NCBI GenBank assembly: GCA_016208255.1
Contig: JACQYK010000093.1
Coordinates: forward strand, 1-54,233
DNA length: 54,233 nt
Direction: 5' to 3'
Source: Deltaproteobacteria bacterium
Lineage (GTDB): Bacteria > Desulfobacterota > RBG-13-43-22
Within the stretch, counting starts at the first letter, position 1; each line of letters begins with the position of its first letter. Positions 15,494 through 24,604 of the stretch are shown one piece after another. The notes below the pieces were generated by a model. The model saw only the letters and a program-made list of their open reading frames with translations, was not told the DNA's origin and did not search any database. The position numbers were made by a program, and so were the translations under genes.

Positions 15494-17367
15494 TAGATAA
15501 ATTCCGATCTGTCTTCAGCCCTCAGGACCCCCAGCAGAAGAAGAACGCCCTGCCGCCGAAAGCCCATTTCAGTATCTGGTATTTTCTGATCGTTTTCATG
15601 CTATTCAGCCTTTTTCAACAATACTTTCTGGCCCGCAAGGTCGAGACCATCCCCTACAGCCAATTCAAGCAATACCTGGCCAACGGTCAGGTAAGTAAGG
15701 TGACCATCGATCCTGAAAGTATCGTCGGGACCCTGATCGGCAAAGATAAAAAGCCGGGACAACAGTTCATCACTTTTCGGGTCGAAGACCCTGATCTGGT
15801 CAAAGACTTGGGCCAGCATAAAGTCAGTTATTCAGGGAAATACGAGAGTAAATTTCTGAGTAGTGTCCTGTCCTGGGTCATCCCCCTGGCTATTTTTTTC
15901 ATCATCTGGCGTTTTGCCATGAAAAAAATGGGGCCCGGCATGGGGGTCATGTCCTTCAGTAAAAGCAAGGCCAAGCTTTTTGCACAGAATGAAACTAAAG
16001 TGACTTTCGCCGATGTCGCCGGCATTGACGAGGCCAAAGAAGAGCTTCAGGAAGTCGTGGAGTTTTTAAGCCATCCCGATAAATTCCAGAAACTGGGGGG
16101 GAGGATTCCCAAAGGGGTTCTCCTGGTGGGGCCTCCCGGAACCGGGAAAACCCTTTTGGCCAAGGCTGTCGCCGGCGAAGCCAAGGTCCCCTTTTTCAGC
16201 ATCAGCGGATCTGAGTTTGTGGAAATGTTCGTCGGCGTAGGGGCCGCCCGCGTTCGCGATCTATTTTCCCAAGCCACCCGACAAGCCCCCTGCATCATCT
16301 TTATCGATGAACTCGATGCCCTGGGCAAAGCACGGGGCATCAATGTTATGGGCGGGCATGACGAACAGGAGCAAACTCTCAATCAGCTTCTGGTGGAAAT
16401 GGACGGGTTTGAAACGAACAAAGGGGTCATCATCATGGCGGCCACCAACCGTCCGGAAATTCTGGATCCGGCCCTGCTCCGACCGGGACGGTTTGATCGG
16501 CAGGTCCTGGTGGACCGTCCGGACATCAATGGCAGGGAAGCCATCCTGAAAATTCATGCCAAGAATGTCCTCCTGGGGCCCGATGTAGACCTGCGTAAGG
16601 TCGCCGGCCGCACCCCGGGTTTTGTAGGGGCTGATCTGGCCAACCTGATTAACGAAGCGGCCCTCCTGGCCGCCCGGAAAAATAAAGAGGTGGTCGAGGC
16701 TGCCGATCTGGACGAGGCTATTGACCGGGTGATTGCCGGTCTGCAGAAAAAAACCAGAGTCATGAACCCAAAGGAAAAAGAGATTGTGGCCTTTCATGAA
16801 TCAGGGCACGCCATCGTCGCCGAATCGGTGGAACATGCCGACCCGGTCCACAAGATATCCATTATTCCAAGAGGGATAGGGGCCCTCGGTTACACCCAAC
16901 AGCAACCCACGGAAGATCGTTATCTGATGACTCGTTCGGAATTACTGGACCGGCTGGCCGTGCTCTTGGGAGGACGGGTGGCCGAAGAACTGGTCTTCGG
17001 AGAAATATCCACCGGGGCGCAGAATGATTTGCAGCGGGCCACAGAGATCGCCCGGTCCATGGTCGCTGAATACGGGATGAGCGATCGATTGGGGCTGGTG
17101 ACTTATGAACGGCCCCGTCAGGCCATGTTTCTCCCGGAAAATTATTCCCCGGCTAAATCCTACAGCGAAGAAAAAGCCGCTCAAATCGATGAAGAGGTAG
17201 CCCTCCTGGTCGAAGAAACCCACAAAAGGGTGCATGGGATCCTCGCCTCCCGGCGTAAGGTCTTAGAGGAACTGGCCGGTCTGGTTTCAAAAGAGGAAAT
17301 GGTCCAGGGTGAGGAGCTGAGAAAGATGCTGGAGAAAAGCCCCGTGGAATCCCAATCCCAGGCTTGA
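15454..17367 (+). CDS. ftsH: ATP-dependent zinc metalloprotease FtsH
   Basis: The 637-residue membrane protease has two transmembrane helices (about 34-53 and 137-156) around a small periplasmic domain. An AAA+ module follows with Walker A GPPGTGKT, Walker [12 protein letters not shown] and the second region of homology ([17 protein letters not shown]). The protease domain carries zinc motif HESGH near residue 450. It degrades unassembled membrane proteins and selected cytosolic regulators. Length and domain order are normal. GAGAGGAGACG precedes the ATG. Confidence 0.96.
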   Translation: MAPEEKKGLTENLIDKFRSVFSPQDPQQKKNALPPKAHFSIWYFLIVFMLFSLFQQYFLARKVETIPYSQFKQYLANGQVSKVTIDPESIVGTLIGKDKKPGQQFITFRVEDPDLVKDLGQHKVSYSGKYESKFLSSVLSWVIPLAIFFIIWRFAMKKMGPGMGVMSFSKSKAKLFAQNETKVTFADVAGIDEAKEELQEVVEFLSHPDKFQKLGGRIPKGVLLVGPPGTGKTLLAKAVAGEAKVPFFSISGSEFVEMFVGVGAARVRDLFSQATRQAPCIIFIDELDALGKARGINVMGGHDEQEQTLNQLLVEMDGFETNKGVIIMAATNRPEILDPALLRPGRFDRQVLVDRPDINGREAILKIHAKNVLLGPDVDLRKVAGRTPGFVGADLANLINEAALLAARKNKEVVEAADLDEAIDRVIAGLQKKTRVMNPKEKEIVAFHESGHAIVAESVEHADPVHKISIIPRGIGALGYTQQQPTEDRYLMTRSELLDRLAVLLGGRVAEELVFGEISTGAQNDLQRATEIARSMVAEYGMSDRLGLVTYERPRQAMFLPENYSPAKSYSEEKAAQIDEEVALLVEETHKRVHGILASRRKVLEELAGLVSKEEMVQGEELRKMLEKSPVESQSQA

Positions 17368-17373
17368 ATGCTC

Positions 17374-17730
17374 AGCCCCTGATCTGACTGATAAAAAAAT
17401 AGACAGAAAAGGCGGCCATGACCAGGCCGTAGAGCAGCAGGATTCTTTTTGATTCAGTTTTGAAGTCCAGCCTGGCGCCGAGATAGGCCATAGGCATCAC
17501 TCCTAAGGTCAGGGAAGCAGTCGTTGTCAGATCAATATACCTGAGATGATAGTGTATGATGCTTCCGGGGAGGCACAGACCGCCACAGTCAAAAGCGAAG
17601 TGGCGATGGCCTTTTTATTTTCATCCGGAAAAAGACGACAAACGCCGGCACCAGAAAAAGACCCCCGCCATTAGCCAGGATTAGGCAATGAGATAGCCAA
17701 ACTGCATGATGGAAAAATAGAGAAAAAAAG
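17374..17730 (-). pseudogene. Remnant of a TauE/SafE-family permease
   Basis: The 454 bases between ftsH and the next gene have no intact frame. On the minus strand, 17677-17630 encodes ILANGGGLFLVPAFVVFFRM, like the glycine-rich first-helix motif of TauE/SafE permeases. 17540-17374 encodes TASLTLGVMPMAYLGARLDF and a final hydrophobic helix ending in a stop, like the C-terminal end of the same family. The middle of the protein is missing and the frames differ, so this is a deleted and frameshifted gene. Intact TauE/SafE genes lie 18-22 kb away. Confidence 0.6.
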
Positions 17731-17821
17731 CAAAGTAAATATGGGAACAACAATATCCGTTCATTTATTACCGGTTTAATGATCGAAAAGGAGAGCCTTA
17801 AAGAAAAGGAAACAGACGGCG

Positions 17822-18601
17822 ATGTTGAAGAAAGAAAAAACCCCAAGTCCAAGGATGAAGATTATTCCAAAATTATTTCTTTTTTTCGTTCTTTTTTCAT
17901 GCGCATTCTGGCTGATTCGCACCATCGACCATGGAAAAATTTTAAGAGCAGACTTGCTTGACTTAGGGGGTATCCCTTGGCTTTACTCAGCCATATCTCT
18001 TATATTCAGCATCCTGGCCGCTTTTACCATCCAGAAAGAGTGGGAACAATGGAATAATCTGGTTGAAGCTAACAAAGGAGAGGTCAACGCCCTTCGAGAA
18101 TTATGGATCTGGTCTGACTATTTACCAATAGAGAACCAAAAAGAAATAGTAGAAGGGTTAATAAAATATCTTTTAGTTATACAGCAAGAATGGCCTGGAT
18201 TGGAAAAAGATGAAAGTAGTGAGGAAGAAGAAAACAGGTTGGATTATCTCCGTAATACCATTATCGGTTTGTCTGAAAAAACAAATGGGATACTACTGCT
18301 ATCTCTTATTAATGATCTTATAAAAAACCGAAATAAACGAATTTTTCAGAGTGGAAGTCATATCCCTCCTATTTTAAAAAACACGCTTATTTTTGCCGAT
18401 CTTCTGGTGATCATCCTTTCTCTTTTCATCGGTGTGAAAAATCCCATCCTTGATTATATCTTTACCTTAGGCATTGGGGTATTAGCCTATACCATCTATA
18501 TGGTTATTGATGACCTTGATAACCCCTTCCGGCCGGGAACCTGGCATCTAACCCCCCGGAATTATCAACTACTTCTTGATAAAATCAATAAGATCCAATA
18601 A
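17822..18601 (+). CDS. DUF4239-like integral membrane protein
   Basis: The 259-residue protein has hydrophobic segments near residues 12-32, 50-68, 190-205 and 210-230, with a helical soluble region between (about 75-180). A C-terminal FRPGTWHLTPRNYQLLL tail fits bestrophin-like DUF4239 proteins, including the DDLDNPF stretch after the last helix. Function is unknown; related bestrophins are anion channels. AAGGAAA lies upstream of the ATG. It stands alone between the permease remnant and the P-type ATPase. Confidence 0.65.
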   Translation: MLKKEKTPSPRMKIIPKLFLFFVLFSCAFWLIRTIDHGKILRADLLDLGGIPWLYSAISLIFSILAAFTIQKEWEQWNNLVEANKGEVNALRELWIWSDYLPIENQKEIVEGLIKYLLVIQQEWPGLEKDESSEEEENRLDYLRNTIIGLSEKTNGILLLSLINDLIKNRNKRIFQSGSHIPPILKNTLIFADLLVIILSLFIGVKNPILDYIFTLGIGVLAYTIYMVIDDLDNPFRPGTWHLTPRNYQLLLDKINKIQ

Positions 18602-18809
18602 AAGTCCGGTCCTATTTCCCCATTTCCCGGGGCCGAATGGAAGGTTTTTCTCCTTGATCATTTATTCTCCTTGCCTTACACTCTTTTCATCTTCCATAAA
18701 ATTGCTGAATTGATTGTCTCACCCGGAGCGCTTGAAGGTCCAGAAAAAAGAAATCCGGAGAAATTCCTAAGGAATGATCAATGGATAACCAAGCCAAGGG
18801 AAATTAGTC

Positions 18810-21332
18810 TTGAATCAAAAAATGGCCGCCTTTTGGAGTATTCCTCCCGACCAAATCCTTCGGGAATTAAAGACCTCCCCCCAGGGATTGACCGAAACGG
18901 AAGCCCGGGTACGGCTTAAGGAATACGGCTATAATCTCCTCAAGCCGCCTAAAAAATCGGCCGCCTTTACCTTATTGCTCGGTCAATTCAAAAGTCCCAT
19001 TATTCTTATACTGATCTTGGCCGCCGGTTTATCACTGTTTCTCCAGGATCCAGTCGATGCCCTGATCATCCTGGCCATCGTCCTGGTCAGTGGTCTTTTG
19101 GGATACTGGCAGGAACGGGGGGCCGCCGGTGCTGTTGAAAAATTATTGGAAATAGTACAGATCAGGACGTTGGTATTGCGGGATGGGGCTGCCAGGGAAA
19201 TCCCGGTGGAAGAGATCGTTCCCGGCGACATTATCCAACTGAAGGCCGGTGATGTCATTCCCGGAGATGGGCTGGTTTTAAGTTCCAAGGACCTCTTTGT
19301 GGATGAAGCCTCTCTGACCGGAGAAACCTATCCGGTGGAAAAGATGGCCGCTGTGCTGACTGCGGAAACTCCATTAGCCCGCCGGACCAACACCCTTTTC
19401 ATGGGCACCCATGTCGTCAGCGGCAGTGCCCGGGCCCTGATGGTCCAAACCGGAATTGAGACCGAATTCGGCCGTGTTTCCCAACGGCTGAAACTCAGGC
19501 CACCGGAAACCGAATTTGAACATGGAGTCCGGCGGTTCGGCTATCTTCTGATGGAAATCACTTTAATCCTGGTCATAGCCATCTTTGCCATCAATGTCTA
19601 CCTGGTCCGGCCGGTTCTGGAGTCCTTCCTCTTTTCCCTGGCCCTGGCCGTGGGTTTAACTCCCCAGCTTTTACCGGCCATCATCAGCATCAATCTGGCC
19701 CAAGGGGCCAAAAAAATGGCCCGGGAAAAGGTGATTGTCAAACGATTAACCGCCATAGAAAACTTCGGCAGCATGAGTGTCCTTTGTTCCGATAAAACCG
19801 GAACACTGACCGAAGGCTTGGTCAGAGTTCGCTCGGCCCTGGATTGGGAAGGCCAAGAAAATGAAAAAGTATTACTCTATGCTTATCTGAATGCCTATTA
19901 CGAGACCGGCTTTACCAACCCGATCGACCAGGCCATCCGCTCTTTTCGCCCTTTTGATCTGTCCGGCTTTCAAAAGGTTGACGAAGTACCCTACGATTTT
20001 ATCCGCAAACGTTTAAGCATCCTGGTCACCAAGGGGAACAAGCATCTGCTGGTCACCAAAGGGGCCTTAACCAATGTTCTGGAGGCCTGTTCCCTGGCTG
20101 AAAAGGCCGATGGAACCCGGATAGAACTGAGACAGGCCCGGGAACAGATCGACAGCCATTTCCAGGAATTCAGCGCCCAGGGGTTCCGTATGCTCGGTGT
20201 GGCTTACCAGGAGTTGGAATCCAGGGTCGTTCTGACTAAAGACCTTGAAAAGGATTTGATCTTTTTAGGCTTCCTGGTCCTGTTCGACCCGCCCAAGGAA
20301 GGCATTGTCGAAACCATTAATCACCTCAAGGGATTGGGGGTGGCCCTTAAGATCATCACCGGGGACAACCATTTGGCGGCAGCTACCATCGGCCGGCAGA
20401 TGGGTCTCTCCGACCTCAGAATCATCACCGGCCGTGAACTTCAAAAAACCGGCAACCGGGCCTTACAGCAATTGGCTTTGGAGACGGATATCTTTGCCGA
20501 GGTCGAACCCAACCAGAAAGAACGCATTATTCTGGGCTTAAGAAAGGCCGGCCATGTCGTTGGGTATATGGGGGATGGCATTAATGATGTCTCAGCCCTC
20601 CATGCCGCCGATGTGGCCATTTCAGTGGATCAGGCTGTGGATGTAGCCAAAGAGGCCGCCGACATCGTTCTGCTGGAAAAAGATCTAAAAGTCCTGGCTC
20701 AAGGTATCGGTGAAGGCCGGACCACCTTTGCTAATACCCTTAAATATGTTTTTATGGCCACCAGCGCCAATTTCGGCAACATGTTCAGCATGGCCGGGGC
20801 TTCCCTCTTCCTGTCCTTTCTTCCCCTGCTCCCTAAACAGATCCTCCTGACCAACCTGCTGACCGATTTTCCGGAGCTGACTATTGCCGGTGATCGGGTG
20901 GACCCGGAGCTGGTGGAAAAACCAAGACGATGGGACATCCGTTTTATCCGAAATTTTATGATCACTTTTGGCCTGATCAGTTCCCTATTCGATTACCTGA
21001 CCTTCGGCCTCCTGCTTGCCTTCCTCAAGGCTCAACCGGATCAATTTAGAACCGGCTGGTTCATCGAGTCAGTTATTTCAGCGGCCTTGATTGTCCTGGT
21101 GATCCGTACCCGCCGTCCCTTTCTTAAGAGCAAACCTAGCCGGGCCTTAACCTGGGCTACCTTGATGGTAACCGGTGCCACCTTGCTATTCCCCTTTACC
21201 CCCCTAGGGGAGATGTTCGGGTTCCAAACCCTGCCTTTTTATTTCTTCCCCTCGCTGGCCGTCATCGTGGGCTTGTATATTTTTACCGCCGAAGCGGCTA
21301 AAAAGATATTTTACCGGAAGATTACTTTTTGA
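18810..21332 (+). CDS. mgtA: Magnesium-type P-type ATPase (MgtA-like)
   Basis: The 840-residue pump has the full P-type set: actuator motif SLTGE (DEASLTGETYPVEKM), phosphorylation motif CSDKTGTLTEG, the nucleotide-binding region, and hinge motif GDGINDVSALHAADVAIS followed by VDVAKEAADIVLLEKDL, which matches the P3B magnesium importers. About ten transmembrane helices are present. Members of this class bring Mg2+ into the cell at ATP cost. The frame begins with TTG at 18810 behind AAGGGA; an ATG lies four codons later. No regulatory leader such as an MgtL-like element was recognised. Confidence 0.88.
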   Translation: MNQKMAAFWSIPPDQILRELKTSPQGLTETEARVRLKEYGYNLLKPPKKSAAFTLLLGQFKSPIILILILAAGLSLFLQDPVDALIILAIVLVSGLLGYWQERGAAGAVEKLLEIVQIRTLVLRDGAAREIPVEEIVPGDIIQLKAGDVIPGDGLVLSSKDLFVDEASLTGETYPVEKMAAVLTAETPLARRTNTLFMGTHVVSGSARALMVQTGIETEFGRVSQRLKLRPPETEFEHGVRRFGYLLMEITLILVIAIFAINVYLVRPVLESFLFSLALAVGLTPQLLPAIISINLAQGAKKMAREKVIVKRLTAIENFGSMSVLCSDKTGTLTEGLVRVRSALDWEGQENEKVLLYAYLNAYYETGFTNPIDQAIRSFRPFDLSGFQKVDEVPYDFIRKRLSILVTKGNKHLLVTKGALTNVLEACSLAEKADGTRIELRQAREQIDSHFQEFSAQGFRMLGVAYQELESRVVLTKDLEKDLIFLGFLVLFDPPKEGIVETINHLKGLGVALKIITGDNHLAAATIGRQMGLSDLRIITGRELQKTGNRALQQLALETDIFAEVEPNQKERIILGLRKAGHVVGYMGDGINDVSALHAADVAISVDQAVDVAKEAADIVLLEKDLKVLAQGIGEGRTTFANTLKYVFMATSANFGNMFSMAGASLFLSFLPLLPKQILLTNLLTDFPELTIAGDRVDPELVEKPRRWDIRFIRNFMITFGLISSLFDYLTFGLLLAFLKAQPDQFRTGWFIESVISAALIVLVIRTRRPFLKSKPSRALTWATLMVTGATLLFPFTPLGEMFGFQTLPFYFFPSLAVIVGLYIFTAEAAKKIFYRKITF

Positions 21333-21375
21333 TTTTCAAGTGAGCGCACTCCTGGTCAGATCAAATTTTACCAGA

Positions 21376-22560
21376 TCAGGATGTTTTACTATTTATAAAT
21401 ATCTGCCAAAGTAAAGCGATACAATAAATACAAGTACTGATTATGAAAATGGATCTAATTCCAAAGGAGGCCGCTAATATTCCCCCGATCAACGGACCAG
21501 CCATATTGCCAAGCAGAAGACCGCTTTGAAAGATACCAAATATTCCACCCTGATTATTTGGAGGGGTCGAACGTCGGACAATGGTATTGATCGTCGGGAT
21601 TACCCCGGAAAAAAAGACGCCCAAACCGCCACGAAGGATCAGTAGCTGGTAAATATTGGTGACAAAAGCCTGAGGGAGAGAGAAAAGGGTTATCCCTATA
21701 AGAGAACGGCGAAGAATTTTTCTGGAACCGACCTTGTCTGATTTTTTCCCCCAAAAAGGGGCAAAGGCCGCGTTGGTCATCCCGGTAATGCCGAAAACGA
21801 TCCCGGCCATGAGGCCGACACGGGTTGGAGAGACGTTCAGATATTCCACAAAAAGGCTGAGGAAAGGAGCTACGATTACCGTTGACAACTGGACCAGGAC
21901 CAACAGACCCAGCAAGCCTCGCAGTTCCGAGGAATGAAGGACAAAGCCAAGATTCTGGCTCAAACTGGATCGGTCTTTTTTCTCCTGACGAACAAAATCT
22001 TCCTTCACGAAGTATATGACAATGGTTGCGCCAATCAGGCAGAATAAGGCCGTTCCGAAAAAAAGAGGCCGATAACCCACAAAATGGGCCAATACCCCGC
22101 CTAAGAGAGGACCTCCCACCATCCCGGTTACCAGGGAGGATTGCAGGGTGCCCAGGGCTTGGCCGGTTTTTTCTTCCGGCGCACTGGAAGCCATCAGGGC
22201 GAGGGATGGTGCAACAAACCCGGAAAGACTCCCCTGTAAAAATCGAAGAATTAATAGCTGTGGGGCACTCCGCGCAAAACCCATCAAAAAATTGGCCAGG
22301 GACAAAGCGAGCATGGCCCTGACCACCATAGGTTTTCGTCCTTTTCGGTCTCCTAACATACCCCAAACCGGCTGCATAAAAGCGGAGATCATAAAAGGGG
22401 CTGAATAGATAAACCCGCTCCAGATTTTAACGGCTTCCCTACCCGAAACGCCGAGGTCACGAAGGTAAAATGGGAGAAAGGGGATGATCATGCTCAAACC
22501 GAGTGCGGCAATCAATTGGGCCAGCCAGAGGCTGTAAAGATTTTTTTGCCATAATTTCAT
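21376..22560 (-). CDS. MFS drug-efflux-type transporter
   Basis: The 394-residue protein has about 12 transmembrane segments and two MFS loop signatures (GMLGDRKGRKPMVV and FWGKKSDKVGSRK). The motif PLLGGVLAHFVGYRP near residues 150-165 resembles motif C of antiporters (G-x8-G-x3-G-P-x2-G type). It is closest in feel to MdtG-like exporters; the substrate is unknown. The gene converges on the P-type ATPase with 43 bases between their ends and no clear terminator. Confidence 0.85.
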   Translation of the reverse strand: MKLWQKNLYSLWLAQLIAALGLSMIIPFLPFYLRDLGVSGREAVKIWSGFIYSAPFMISAFMQPVWGMLGDRKGRKPMVVRAMLALSLANFLMGFARSAPQLLILRFLQGSLSGFVAPSLALMASSAPEEKTGQALGTLQSSLVTGMVGGPLLGGVLAHFVGYRPLFFGTALFCLIGATIVIYFVKEDFVRQEKKDRSSLSQNLGFVLHSSELRGLLGLLVLVQLSTVIVAPFLSLFVEYLNVSPTRVGLMAGIVFGITGMTNAAFAPFWGKKSDKVGSRKILRRSLIGITLFSLPQAFVTNIYQLLILRGGLGVFFSGVIPTINTIVRRSTPPNNQGGIFGIFQSGLLLGNMAGPLIGGILAASFGIRSIFIISTCIYCIALLWQIFINSKTS

Positions 22561-23066
22561 AATATGAATTTATACGAAAGAGTCCCGGACCATTCACCGA
22601 ACCGGGGACAATCGGCAAGAAAAATGTTTCGATGTCTTCGATTTTAGCTGGCAGTCATTGCGGTCTGTGCATCGCACACAGATAGACTCTCTAACCTACC
22701 CGACTGTAGAAAAAAAATGGTATCATCGTCTGGTTGGTATGTTAACACCTCCCGAAAGCTTCGTCAAAAATAAAATAAAGAGGACTTCTTTTAATGAATT
22801 TGGAGAAAAAAGGCCATAGGAGTTTTTCATTTTTTCGTTTTCCGGTGCCCACTCACCTTCGGGTCTGTTTTTTCCCCTTGACCTCGACTATTCATGATTT
22901 TATACTTCCATTATCAAAAATAAAATTCTTAAGTGAAAAGTCGGCTCGGACACGACCCGCCCCAGGGTCCGCCCGGAGGGGAAAGCTGCTGTAAATAAAT
23001 CAAATTTCTAAATCTAACCAAACCTATTTGAAATTGTGAAACGGTCCCGGGGGGTCTTATTTTTGG

Positions 23067-23198
23067 GTCGATCGACGCGGCTCCCGAATGGGAGCCTTTC
23101 TTGAGGTCGGCGTCCAGCATCCGGACGGATGCCTTTTCAAAAGCCCGACGTTTCGGCTTCCGAATGGAAGCCTCTTCTGAAGCTCGGCAAAGCCGAGC
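23067..23198. repeat. Degenerate hairpin units of the three-way-junction family
   Basis: In order: palindrome GTCGATCGAC (23067-23076), GGCTCCC-GAAT-GGGAGCC (23079-23096), GCATCC-GGAC-GGATGC (23117-23132), GGCTTCC-GAAT-GGAAGCC (23155-23172), and GCTCGGC-AAA-GCCGAGC (23182-23198). The last two are nine bases apart, as in the intact units, and the linker TCTTCTGAA resembles that of unit 2. Outer stems are not clean. Confidence 0.65.
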
Positions 23199-23237
23199 GG
23201 ATCGAGCAACCCGACCGTACTGTCGATCTGAATAAGA

Positions 23238-23303
23238 GGCTTCCTGTCCGACTCCCTTTGGGAGTCTCCCCAAGAGATCGGCATAGCCGATCGACCGGAA
23301 GCC
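23238..23303. repeat. Three-way-junction element, unit 4 (66 bp)
   Basis: Outer stem GGCTTCC (23238-23244) with GGAAGCC (23297-23303). Left hairpin GACTCCC-TTT-GGGAGTC at offset 12, right hairpin GATCGGC-ATA-GCCGATC at offset 38. Linkers are 5, 9 and 4 bases, exactly as in units 1 and 2 about 8.5 kb away. Confidence 0.75.
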
Positions 23304-23441
23304 GGAACGGTCCGAAGGGTAACTCGTCGCCCTATCCCGGCCCAAAAGCTACCCCCCTTGGACCTGACACTTAAAAGGTAGAGATAAATTCTCAGAATTG
23401 CAATATCAGAATCTAAAACGCGGCCAGGAGCTTTTGCGGAT

Positions 23442-24434
23442 ATGGAAGATTCAAACAAACAAGACCAGTGTAAAAAAAGGGTCGGGACAGGAGGGGAATA
23501 TCGTGAGGAAATCCCGGGGCTGGTGCAGGAACTGGTCAGAACCTGCTTTCAGGAAGACAGTTTTGCTCATATCAGTCCGGAACCCCTCCCCTCCCTCGAT
23601 TCCTCCATCGATATCATTGAAAGAGCAAGGCGTATCCTCTTCCCCGGCTATTTTATCAGTTCCCGGGTTGATGGCATGAATTTGGAGTACTACTTGGGCG
23701 AAGAGGAGACCTCCTTTTTCCAAATTCTATCGGAGCAGATTACCCTCTGTATCCGGCATGAATGCCTCCGCTACAATCAACCCTGTACGCACTGTGAGGA
23801 GAGGGGGCAGGAAGCCGCCTTAGAATTTTTAAAAGAATTGCCGCGGCTGCGCTCCAGGCTTTCCAAAGATGTCCGTGCCGCCCTGGCCGGGGATCCTGCG
23901 GCCCAAAGCTATGATGAAATTATTTTCAGCTATCCCGGTCTTTTCGCCATCACGGTCTATCGCCTGGCCCATCAGCTTTTTGAGCAGGGCATCCCCCTTA
24001 TGCCTCGCATCATGACCGAGTATGCCCACGGTAAAACGGGCATCGATATCCATCCGGGAGCCAGGATTGGTGAAAGTTTCTTCATCGATCATGGAACCGG
24101 GGTGGTGATTGGCGAAACCACTGTTATTGGAAATCGGGTCAGGATCTATCAGGGGGTCACCCTCGGGGCTCTGTCGGTTCCAAGAGGGGCTACGGAAAAG
24201 CTCAGAGACCGGAAACGTCACCCGACTATCGAAGATGACGTAATTATCTATTCCGGAGCCACCATTCTGGGCGGAGATACGTTGATCGGTGCGCGCTCGG
24301 TCATCGGAGGCAATGTATGGATCACGGAGTCCATCCCGGCGGACATGCATGTTTTTCTAAAAAGGCCGGAACTTGTTTTTAGGGGAAAATCTATTGGTCA
24401 TGATTCTTTAAAGAAGACGAAAGAGGATGAATAA
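23442..24434 (+). CDS. cysE: Serine O-acetyltransferase (EpsC-type)
   Basis: The 330-residue enzyme transfers acetyl from acetyl-CoA to serine, the first step of cysteine synthesis. The N-terminal 180 residues are helical, as in EpsC-type enzymes. The C-terminal half is a left-handed beta helix with IDIHPGARIGESFFIDHGTG, VVIGETTVIGNRVRIYQGVT and the family RKRHPTIEDDVIIYSGA segment, including the catalytic His-Asp region. Its C-terminus is charged. It is a single-gene unit preceded by AGGAG about 11 bases before the ATG. Confidence 0.93.
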   Translation: MEDSNKQDQCKKRVGTGGEYREEIPGLVQELVRTCFQEDSFAHISPEPLPSLDSSIDIIERARRILFPGYFISSRVDGMNLEYYLGEEETSFFQILSEQITLCIRHECLRYNQPCTHCEERGQEAALEFLKELPRLRSRLSKDVRAALAGDPAAQSYDEIIFSYPGLFAITVYRLAHQLFEQGIPLMPRIMTEYAHGKTGIDIHPGARIGESFFIDHGTGVVIGETTVIGNRVRIYQGVTLGALSVPRGATEKLRDRKRHPTIEDDVIIYSGATILGGDTLIGARSVIGGNVWITESIPADMHVFLKRPELVFRGKSIGHDSLKKTKEDE

Positions 24435-24438
24435 TGTC

Positions 24439-24570
24439 TGATGGACTTGTAAAAAGTCCATCAGCAGGCCGAGGACGATTAAGTCCCGGCCTGGGGTGAA
24501 GGTGGAACCACTTGAATTCACTTCAAGTGGCGGGAGAGGGGAAGCCCTTTCCCGCCGAGCAAAAAGTCGT
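24439..24570. repeat. Cluster of four consecutive hairpins after cysE
   Basis: CTGATGGACTT pairs with AAGTCCATCAG (24439-24465). CAGGCCG/GGAC pairs with GTCC/CGGCCTG just after. Then come CCACTTGAA with TTCAAGTGG and GGCGGGA with TCCCGCC. The arrangement lies between the convergent cysE and glgP genes. It may serve as a bidirectional terminator region, though no long T-run is present. Confidence 0.5.
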
Positions 24571-24604
24571 TTGGGGTCCTTAACTTTTCTCCAGTCGACC
24601 GAAG

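Larger units (their letters stand above)
22561..23441. other. Long intergenic region with a second hairpin array
   Basis: The 881 bases between the divergent MFS and serine acetyltransferase genes hold no gene I can support. 22561-23040 is unstructured to my eye. 23067-23303 holds the hairpin elements described next. The rest, to 23441, contains the cysE upstream sequence without a clear promoter. Confidence 0.5.

Noticed and set aside
16261-16797. Reverse-strand frame inside ftsH
   Set aside because: It lies fully inside the conserved AAA+ coding region and shows no protein-family signal.
21333-21375. Terminator between the convergent P-type ATPase and MFS genes
   Set aside because: Only a short CCTG/CAGG pairing is possible, and no U-run follows a stable stem.
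22794-23374. Several frames of 60-140 codons across the hairpin array
   Set aside because: Their translations follow the palindromes (repeated Arg/Gly/Ser blocks), they overlap each other on both strands and none has a good ribosome site with family similarity.
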